Notes under the pieces: model-generated
Database searches by the model: none
What the model was told of the DNA's origin: nothing
Seen by the model: only the letters and a program-made list of their open reading frames with translations
Made by a program: the position numbers and the translations under genes
Part shown: positions 59,121-64,000 of the stretch, piece by piece
Position numbering within the stretch: position 1 is the stretch's first letter
Layout: each line of letters opens with the position of its first letter
Assembly (NCBI RefSeq): GCF_009908295.1
Contig: NZ_JAAALO010000015.1
Coordinates: 1-64,000, forward strand
Origin: Micromonospora rubida
GTDB taxonomy: Bacteria; Actinomycetota; Actinomycetes; Mycobacteriales; Micromonosporaceae
DNA length: 64,000 nt
Direction of reading: 5' to 3'

Positions 59121-59723
59121 TCAGAAGCACTCCTTGGCGTCCTCGCCCATGTTGACCTTCAGCTTCAGCCCGTTAAGGGTGAAGATCGCGGCACTGGTGG
59201 AGCGGGCCACCTGCTCGAGACCGATGATCGTGACGTGGTCGGCGCTCTGCCCGAAGGACTTGGGGGTGGCCCCGGGGTTCAGGTCGGTGGCGTCCCGGCC
59301 GATCTTGATGTTCTCGAAGGTGGCGTCGCCGTTGAGGGAGTCCATGTCGATCAGCAGGCCTTTGGCGGTCGCCGGCTTGCCCCCGCCCCCGGCGTTGATG
59401 GTGAGCACGATCGGCATCTCAGGCACCTTCACCGACTGGCAGAGGTCGTAGAGCTCGGCGCTGGCGATCTCGGAGACGGCCACCGGGTGGGCGGTGCCGT
59501 CCTTCTCCTTGACGAACCCGCCGTACTGCTTGAAGCCGTCGCCCTCCAGCTTCGAGGCCCCGACCTTGAAGGTCTGGCCGGAGACGGCGAACGACGCCGC
59601 GATCGCGCCGTTTGCCATGCCGAAGACGATGGCGACGGCGACGGCGGTCGCGGGCACCATCATCGCGGCGAAGCGCCGCCAACGGGTGCCGCCGTGCGAC
59701 AGGCGTTCTTCCGATTCCTTCAC
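59121..59723 (-). CDS. DUF6230 exported beta-domain protein
   Basis: A 200-residue protein: membrane segment or signal (about residues 20-42), then a single beta-sheet domain with FKVGASKLEGDGFKQYGG and LKLKVNMGEDAKECF. It starts at GTG 59723 behind AGGAGG. It lies upstream of DUF6114, which ends in a similar domain, so the two probably share a partner or assemble at the surface. Confidence 0.85.
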   Translation of the reverse strand: MKESEERLSHGGTRWRRFAAMMVPATAVAVAIVFGMANGAIAASFAVSGQTFKVGASKLEGDGFKQYGGFVKEKDGTAHPVAVSEIASAELYDLCQSVKVPEMPIVLTINAGGGGKPATAKGLLIDMDSLNGDATFENIKIGRDATDLNPGATPKSFGQSADHVTIIGLEQVARSTSAAIFTLNGLKLKVNMGEDAKECF

Positions 59724-60109
59724 GGATCCTCCTGACGGAGCTCACCGAGCGCGGTGGCGGCTCGGGAGGGGACGCTTCGGTGTGGTGGTGCCGCGGTCCG
59801 CCGTGCCCGGCGGATGGCGCGGGCTGCGGATTGGATGCTCCCGCGAAGGGAGCTGGCTCACAAGCCCCGTGCTACTGACCGGTAACCATCTCGTGGCACA
59901 GAGGCCGGCATCGATCACCATGAGTCAACGCGCGCCGGGAAATTCAGACGGGCAAATCGGGCAGAGCGCAGCAGGGCGTGCGCCATGCCTCACGTGGGGT
60001 AGTCGCGATACTCGGCGGTAACTTTTCGGTAACGGGAGGCTGAGAAGCCTCCGTGGGTGATCCACAGATCGCCCTCACGGCCGACACCGCCGGACGGGAC
60101 GACGGGTTG
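59724..60109. other. Intergenic region with a hairpin, promoter region of the DUF6230 pair
   Basis: No gene is supported in these 386 bases. The left part should hold the DUF6230 promoter on the minus strand. GGAGGCT-GAGA-AGCCTCC (60036-60053) is a 7-base-pair hairpin with a GNRA-like loop, probably the nudC terminator. GC is lower than in the genes around. Confidence 0.5.
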
Positions 60110-61054
60110 TCAGACCCCCTCGGCGAGCCAGTCGTGGAGCAGCTGGTGGTCGATCGCGTCGACCCGGCCCAACGGGTGGCCGGCGACCATCCGCTCCCGC
60201 AACTCGCCCCGGGTGAACCAGCGCGCCTCCAGCAGCTCGACGCCGTCCACGCGGATCTCCTCGGCGGCGGCGACGGCCCGGAAGCCGACCATCAGACCCG
60301 CCGGGAACGGCCACGCCTGCGACCCCTGGTACGACAGGCCGGCGACGGTCACCCCGGCCTCCTCAGCCATCTCCCGTCGCACCGCGTCCTCCAGGCTCTC
60401 GCCCACCTCCACGAAGCCGGCCAACGTCGAGAACACCCCCTCCGGCGCCCCGCCGTGCCGGGCCAGCAGGCAGCGTGCGGGCGGGCCGGGCGCCTCGACC
60501 AGCACGATGACCGCCGGCTCGATCCGGGGGAAGAACAACCTCCCGCAGTCCGCCCCGCCGCAGACCCGCACGTGCCCGCCCTCGCGCGGCGTCGTGGCCG
60601 CCCCGCAGCTGCCGCAGTGCCCCTGTCGGCGGTGCCAGTGCAGCAGCCCGCGCGCGTACGCCTGGGCGGCCGCCTCGGCCGGCCCCAGCCGCCCCACCAA
60701 CGTCCGCACGTCCAGTGCCGCGGCGGCACCGGAGAGACGTACCGCCTCGGGCTCCGGTCGGCTTGACAGGTCGGCCGCGAACACCGCCACGGGCCCGCCG
60801 GTCCGCGGCACGCCGTCGTCCAGCCCGAGGAAGACCACCTCGTCGGCGACCCGGCGCAGCTCCGCCGAGGCTGGCCCTCTCAACCGCACCGGCGCGCCGT
60901 CGGCCGAGACGAGGCAGCGCTCCCGCCACAGCGGCAGCAGCACGCTCTCCGGCTCCGCCAGTCGAGCCGAGACCCACTCCGGATCTCCGCGCAGCGCGGC
61001 CGCCCGGTCGAGCCATCCGCCCCCGTACGCCAGCCCTCGATCGTCCGCCTGCAC
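60110..61054 (-). CDS. nudC: NADH pyrophosphatase / RNA decapping NUDIX enzyme
   Basis: A 314-residue enzyme. A zinc ribbon (HCGSCGAATTPREGG...CGGADC) precedes a NUDIX box (GFVEVGESLEDAVRREMAEEAGV) and the SQAWPFP motif diagnostic of NudC, with SQPWPFP usual. It splits NAD(H) and removes NAD caps from RNA. GTG 61054 is used; the frame stays open upstream. It stands alone and diverges from the VanW gene. Confidence 0.92.
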   Translation of the reverse strand: MQADDRGLAYGGGWLDRAAALRGDPEWVSARLAEPESVLLPLWRERCLVSADGAPVRLRGPASAELRRVADEVVFLGLDDGVPRTGGPVAVFAADLSSRPEPEAVRLSGAAAALDVRTLVGRLGPAEAAAQAYARGLLHWHRRQGHCGSCGAATTPREGGHVRVCGGADCGRLFFPRIEPAVIVLVEAPGPPARCLLARHGGAPEGVFSTLAGFVEVGESLEDAVRREMAEEAGVTVAGLSYQGSQAWPFPAGLMVGFRAVAAAEEIRVDGVELLEARWFTRGELRERMVAGHPLGRVDAIDHQLLHDWLAEGV

Positions 61055-61249
61055 CCGCCCACCCTGCCACGGCCGCCTGGTCCGGAACGAACCGACACCG
61101 GAGCGGCGACGCACACCCGGTGCGGCGGGCGTCGGCACGCTGCGCGGACTGGGCCGGGGCGCAGGCTGCCGCTCGGCCCGGCCGTTGGTTACCGTAGGTG
61201 TCTTCCGGGTGGGCGACACCCCACGTGGTACGTACCGATCGAGGTTGCT

Positions 61250-63052
61250 GTGACTCTGTACGGCGAAACACGACCGCCCGCCGATGACCGGCCGACCGTC
61301 AAGGTGACCGCGGTGAGCTGGCCGGGCGACGAGCCGGAGCCCACCCCGGCGACCCTCCCCGGCGGCGGGCCGGGCCCCCGGTCCCGGCGACTGCGGATCC
61401 TGCTCGCCGCCGGCGTCACCACGGTGGTCCTGGGCGCCGTGGCCGGCGTCGGCGCGTACGCCTACGCCGGCGACGTCCCGCGCGGCACCAGCGTCCTCGG
61501 CACCGAACTCGGCGGACGCAGCCGCACCGACGCGGTCCGGGCCCTGCACACGGAGCTGGGCCGGGCCGGCACTCTCACCGCCCCGCTACGGGTGACCGTC
61601 GGGGAGCGGACCGTCGAGGTCAAGCCCGCCGACGTCGGGCTCACGATGGACGTCGAGGCCACCGTCGACGCGGCAGCGAGGACGCAGGCCCACCCGGTGA
61701 GCCGCCTCGTCGGCTCCCGCACCGTCGCGCCGGTGGTGACCGTCGACGCCGCCCGGCTCGACGCCGCCCTGCGCAAGGCCGCCGGCGACCAGATCCACGA
61801 GTGGACCGTTCCGGCGATCATCTTCACTGGCACGACCCCGAAGCCGGTCCGCCCGAAGCCCGGCCTCGCGCTCGACCCGCAGCGCTCGGCCCAGGCGGTC
61901 CGGGACGGCTGGCTCACCGGCCAGCCGGTGACCGTGCCGCTGGTGGAGACCCAGCCGGCGACGACGGACGAGGAGGTCAGCCGGCTCGTCGCCGAACTGG
62001 CCCGCCCTGCCGTCGCCGCCCCGGTGACGCTCCGCACGCCCAAGGGCTCGGTCACCATTCCCCCCGCCGCCCTCGCCCGGACCCTGCGCTTCGCCGCCGA
62101 CGACAGCGGGAAGCTCACCCCCCGCATCGACGTGAAGCGGCTGCGCTCCGCCCTCGGCGACAAGCTGGACGCCATCGAGGTGGAACCCCGCGACGCCCGG
62201 ATGACCATCACCGGCGGCAAGCCGACGCCGGTCGACGGCCGGCCCGGCCAGCAGCTCGACGCCACCGCACTCAGCCGCGACCTGCTCGCCGTGCTGCCCC
62301 GCACCGACGACCGCACCGTCACCGGCCAGCTCAAGGAGACCCAGCCGGAGGTCACCACGGCGAAGCTCGCCGGGCTCGGCATCAAGGAGCGGGTGTCCCG
62401 CTTCACCACCCACTTCACCGGCGGCCTCTCCTCGCCCCGCAGCCAGAACATCGTCCAGGTCGCGAAGGAGGTCGACGGCACGGTCGTGCTGCCCGGCGAG
62501 ACGTTCTCACTCAACGGCCACACCGGCGAGCGCGGCTACGACCAGGGGTACCAGGACGCTCCGGTGATTCTCGACGGCAAGCTCGTCCCCGGCGTGGGCG
62601 GCGGCGTCTCCCAGTTCACCACCACCCTGTTCAACGCGACCTACTACGCCGGGCTGGAGGACGTCGAGCACAAGCCGCACTCGTACTGGTTCAGCCGGTA
62701 CCCGGCGGTCATCGAGTCGACGATCTTCTGGCCGAACCTCGACTTCAAGTTCCGCAACAACACCCCGCACGGCGTCCTCATCGACACCTCGCACACCGCC
62801 AGCTCGGTGACCGTGTCGATCTGGAGCACGAAGATCTACGACAGCGTCAAGACCGAGTACGGCCCCCGTCGGGCCACCACCAGCCCGAAGACGATCCACC
62901 TGGAGGCCGGCCCGTCGTGCATCTCCAGCAACGGCATCGACGGCTTCACCCAGGATGCCTTCCGGATCATCAGGAAGGACGGCAAGGTGCTCAAGCGGGA
63001 GAAGTTCACCTGGCGGTACCTGGCCGAGCCCCGCTACGTCTGCGGCGGCTGA
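61250..63052 (+). CDS. VanW-family protein with peptidoglycan-binding-type repeats
   Basis: A 600-residue single-pass protein: membrane segment at about residues 48-70, then two YoaR-like peptidoglycan-binding domains (about 80-290) and a C-terminal VanW domain (about 380-590; GEYFSLNGHTG-like segment GETFSLNGHTGERGYDQGY, then GVGGGVSQFTTTLFNA). It belongs to the long VanW proteins found in actinomycetes next to no vancomycin resistance genes. Wall binding or modification is likely, unproved. GTG 61250 is used. Confidence 0.87.
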   Translation: MTLYGETRPPADDRPTVKVTAVSWPGDEPEPTPATLPGGGPGPRSRRLRILLAAGVTTVVLGAVAGVGAYAYAGDVPRGTSVLGTELGGRSRTDAVRALHTELGRAGTLTAPLRVTVGERTVEVKPADVGLTMDVEATVDAAARTQAHPVSRLVGSRTVAPVVTVDAARLDAALRKAAGDQIHEWTVPAIIFTGTTPKPVRPKPGLALDPQRSAQAVRDGWLTGQPVTVPLVETQPATTDEEVSRLVAELARPAVAAPVTLRTPKGSVTIPPAALARTLRFAADDSGKLTPRIDVKRLRSALGDKLDAIEVEPRDARMTITGGKPTPVDGRPGQQLDATALSRDLLAVLPRTDDRTVTGQLKETQPEVTTAKLAGLGIKERVSRFTTHFTGGLSSPRSQNIVQVAKEVDGTVVLPGETFSLNGHTGERGYDQGYQDAPVILDGKLVPGVGGGVSQFTTTLFNATYYAGLEDVEHKPHSYWFSRYPAVIESTIFWPNLDFKFRNNTPHGVLIDTSHTASSVTVSIWSTKIYDSVKTEYGPRRATTSPKTIHLEAGPSCISSNGIDGFTQDAFRIIRKDGKVLKREKFTWRYLAEPRYVCGG

Positions 63053-63078
63053 ACGCCCGTCTTGGGCCCCAGCACGCG

Positions 63079-63110
63079 AATGCCCCGCCGGCAACGCCGG
63101 CGGGGCATTT
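63079..63110. terminator. Bidirectional terminator after the VanW gene
   Basis: A perfect 14-base-pair stem AATGCCCCGCCGGC (63079-63092) with 63096-63109 around AAC, starting with AA and ending TTT. It serves the VanW gene and the convergent reductase. Confidence 0.85.
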
Positions 63111-63145
63111 CCATCGGGTACGCGGAAAGCCGCCCCGTCGGCCGC

Positions 63146-63778
63146 TCAGGGCCGCGCGGCGGCCAGCCCTTGGCGTACGCCGGCCGCGTCGAGGTCCGTG
63201 CCGTAGACGGGGGTGTCCGGCTGCTGCCGCCAGCTCTCGTCGAGGGTGCCGGCGTCGACCGGGTCGAAGCCCAGGGCGTCGACCAGCTCCATCACGATCC
63301 GCTTGGCGTCGGCGTCCACCTCGTCCCCGGCCACCGGCAGGGCGATCCGGTCGGCCGAGCCGGCAGGGCGACCGTTCTCCAGCAGGTGCTGGGCCTGGAT
63401 GTTGTTGAACGCCTTCACCACCCGGGCGCCCTTGAGGTGCTCGGCGGTCCACCGGCTGGAGCTGAGGCTGCGGTCCAGCAACTCGGCGATGTCCCCGTCC
63501 CGCTGCGGGTAGTAGTTGTCAGCGTCGACGACGACCTTGCCCTCGAAGAGCTCCGGAGGCAGCGCCGGCAGCGCCAGCAGCGGAATCGCGATCACCACCA
63601 GGTCGGCCTGGTCGACGGCCTGCTCCACGGTCCCCGCAGTGGCGCCGGTCTCCTCGGCAAGCTCGGTGAGGGACGCCGGCCCGCGTGAGTTGGCCACCGT
63701 CACGTCGTGACCCAGGGCGCGCAGCCGACGGGTGAGGGTGCCACCGATGTGCCCCGACCCGATAATTCCGATCTTCAT
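63146..63778 (-). CDS. F420-dependent NADP reductase-like protein
   Basis: A 210-residue Rossmann protein starting MKIGIIGSGHIGGTLTRRL (GxGxxG-type nucleotide site), then ANSRGPASL, followed by VVDADNYYPQRDGD. This resembles the coenzyme F420-dependent NADP reductase family used as oxidoreductases in actinomycetes. AGGAG supports ATG 63778. It is the last gene seen; 63779-64000 shows nothing. Confidence 0.85.
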   Translation of the reverse strand: MKIGIIGSGHIGGTLTRRLRALGHDVTVANSRGPASLTELAEETGATAGTVEQAVDQADLVVIAIPLLALPALPPELFEGKVVVDADNYYPQRDGDIAELLDRSLSSSRWTAEHLKGARVVKAFNNIQAQHLLENGRPAGSADRIALPVAGDEVDADAKRIVMELVDALGFDPVDAGTLDESWRQQPDTPVYGTDLDAAGVRQGLAAARP

Positions 63779-64000
63779 GACCACTCCTGCCTCCGCCTGT
63801 CGGCGGTCAGATCCGGTCGAACTGTGGGCAGGTACCCCGACCCGCGCGTCCCAAGGGTGCTGGAGGCATATGCCACGTACGGTTTTCCGGCCACGATCGC
63901 GGGGAACGCCGCGTCGGCGGGTCCCTCACGACGCTACCGAGCCCGGTGGCACCGGCGGGAGGCGTTCCCGGAAATGGTCACGGAAACGCGTCAGGGCCAC
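63779..64000. other. Right-end intergenic stretch
   Basis: The final 222 bases hold the upstream region of the reductase gene. No open frame, tRNA or clear hairpin is supported, though the next gene may start just beyond the window. Confidence 0.4.

Overview
The window looks like chromosomal DNA of a high-GC filamentous actinomycete, most likely a Micromonospora-type member of the Micromonosporaceae. This rests on very high GC, frequent GTG starts, and typical actinomycete families: SigE-type ECF sigma factor, DUF6230/DUF6114 pair, VanW/peptidoglycan-binding protein, tRNA-adenosine-deaminase-associated protein, and helix-turn-helix/TPR regulators. The species call is inference.

Left part (1-15.1 kb) is accessory. 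It opens with the end of a regulator gene and a small CPIC-motif gene, then a 3' half of tRNA-Pro(GGG) at 801-844 that looks like the distal attachment scar of an integrative element lying to the left. Next is a six-gene minus-strand operon: ECF sigma factor, membrane-anchored beta-propeller-like protein, lipoprotein, adaptor, and a MacB-like ATPase and permease. A zinc-knuckle serine recombinase, a MerR/quinone-oxidoreductase pair, a GNAT gene cut by an IS481-type remnant, a large secreted DNRLRE-type protein, and a divergent TetR/NmrA pair with twin operators follow. Two decayed genes (an MFS transporter and a lamin-tail protein) mark 14.1-15.0 kb.

The middle (15.1-36.6 kb) is mostly core: a GAF-GAF-GGDEF protein, lysC-asd, a nitroreductase, leuA behind a leucine-rich leader peptide, a DHA2-type MFS exporter, a secreted DUF1524-like nuclease, a five-gene peptide ABC importer, and recR-ybaB-dnaX with the SRP RNA gene ffs upstream.

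An islet of about 9 kb (36.6-45.9 kb) lies between tRNA-Ser(GGA) and an inverted tRNA-Ser(CGA). It holds a zinc-ribbon/HTH/TPR regulator with a NUDIX hydrolase, two unknown genes, a multi-pass membrane NACHT ATPase, and an operon of a ribbon-helix-helix regulator, a DUF4097 beta-repeat protein and a DrrAB-like ABC exporter. That operon is preceded by two TGGCACCA palindromes, one covering the start codon. These are the best candidates for an undescribed system.

The right part (46-64 kb) is largely housekeeping and secretion: deoD, tadA with its partner, an M23 peptidase lipoprotein, a secreted GH81 beta-1,3-glucanase behind a LacI-type operator, a PHP-family protein, an EamA transporter, a Uma2 nuclease, a DUF885 protein, DUF6230/DUF6114, nudC, a VanW-family protein and an F420-type reductase. 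Strong inverted repeats separate most convergent gene pairs.
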